From the NCBI GenBank assembly GCA_002356455.1, contig AP017968.1:1240001-1304000 (forward strand): DNA of 64,000 nucleotides. The letters run 5' to 3'. Source of the stretch: Fusobacterium varium. GTDB lineage: Bacteria; Fusobacteriota; Fusobacteriia; Fusobacteriales; Fusobacteriaceae. Positions 63,829 through 64,000 of the stretch are shown piece by piece. The notes beneath the pieces were generated by a model, which was not told the origin of the DNA, searched no databases, and worked only from the letters and a program-made list of their open reading frames with translations. A program made the translations under genes and the position numbers. Position 1 is the first letter of the stretch. The number at the start of each line of letters is the position of its first letter.

Positions 63829-64000
63829 ATGCAAATTAAAAAAAGTATATTATTGGGATTAGGTGCAATATTAATATCAACAAATCTAGCAGCAGCAGAT
63901 GTAACATTAGATAGTAAATTTTCACAACTTGAAGCAGAATTGAAGATGTTGGAGCAGAAAGAAAATGAGAGATTTAAGCAAGAAGAAATGATAGCAAAAA
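63829..64000 (+). CDS. FadA-family adhesin, 5' part at the window edge
   Basis: First 57 residues: signal peptide MQIKKSILLGLGAILISTNL then AADVTLDSKFSQLEAELKML, the FadA mature start with helix 1 (EQKENERFKQEEMIAK). AAAGGAG upstream. Tandem copy of the preceding gene; it runs past the window end. Confidence 0.82.
   Translation, partial: MQIKKSILLGLGAILISTNLAAADVTLDSKFSQLEAELKMLEQKENERFKQEEMIAK

Noticed and set aside
1-64000. rRNA, tRNA, CRISPR array
   Set aside because: No cloverleaf-like, rRNA-like or regularly spaced repeat sequence was found by reading; a tRNAscan/Infernal run would be decisive.

Overview
The window is AT-rich DNA (roughly 70% A+T by eye) from a Gram-negative anaerobe, almost certainly Fusobacterium, most likely an F. 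varium/ulcerans/mortiferum-type species. The grounds are several FadA-family adhesins, two giant RadD-like autotransporters, a cluster of MORN_2 repeat proteins, an asrC-like sulfite reductase end, and Fusobacterium-style small lipoproteins. Species assignment is inference.

Left part (1-18,250), housekeeping. It holds the end of an asrC-like gene, a class I aminotransferase, a DAACS-type symporter, and a P-type ATPase behind a yybP-ykoY (Mn2+) riboswitch. Next is a complete pyrimidine operon, pyrB-pyrK-pyrD-pyrF-pyrC-pyrE. It is headed by a promoter and a U-rich 42-codon leader ORF that runs into a terminator, a layout very like the E. coli pyrL-pyrBI UTP-sensing attenuator. A TPP-riboswitch-controlled thiamine-binding protein, a small outer-membrane barrel protein, a DUF2284 protein, and a two-component system with a PepSY protein follow.

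Middle (18,335-51,270), surface adhesins. Two paralogous cassettes lie in inverted orientation around a third, unrelated autotransporter. Each cassette has the order: exported coiled-coil protein, giant autotransporter of about 3,350 codons, hairpin terminator, AT-hook/ribbon-helix-helix-like DNA-binding protein, small SurA-N-like helical protein, FadA-family adhesin, second ribbon-helix-helix-like protein. Cassette B (+ strand) is intact and continues into an HU-like gene. Cassette A (- strand) has an in-frame TAG at codon 179 of its autotransporter and an intact IS1182-family element just beyond its last gene. Decayed gene remnants lie between the cassettes, and the three autotransporter operons share a similar promoter and long-leader arrangement.

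Right part (51,300-64,000). An MscS channel is followed by a run of MORN_2 (YwqK-like) secreted or lipid-anchored proteins, an HU gene, and a small prophage-like module (HTH replication protein, DnaC-like loader, HTH/excisionase-like protein, small lysis-region-like ORFs). A 259-bp element with perfect 26-bp inverted ends follows. The window closes with a third adhesin-type locus: two HU-like proteins, three lipoproteins (one related to the SurA-N-like cassette proteins), and two tandem FadA-family genes, the last cut by the window edge.

The main novelty is the recurring module that couples giant autotransporters and FadA filaments to small nucleoid-type DNA-binding proteins and a foldase-like helical protein. 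The second is the apparent pyrL-type attenuator outside the proteobacteria.
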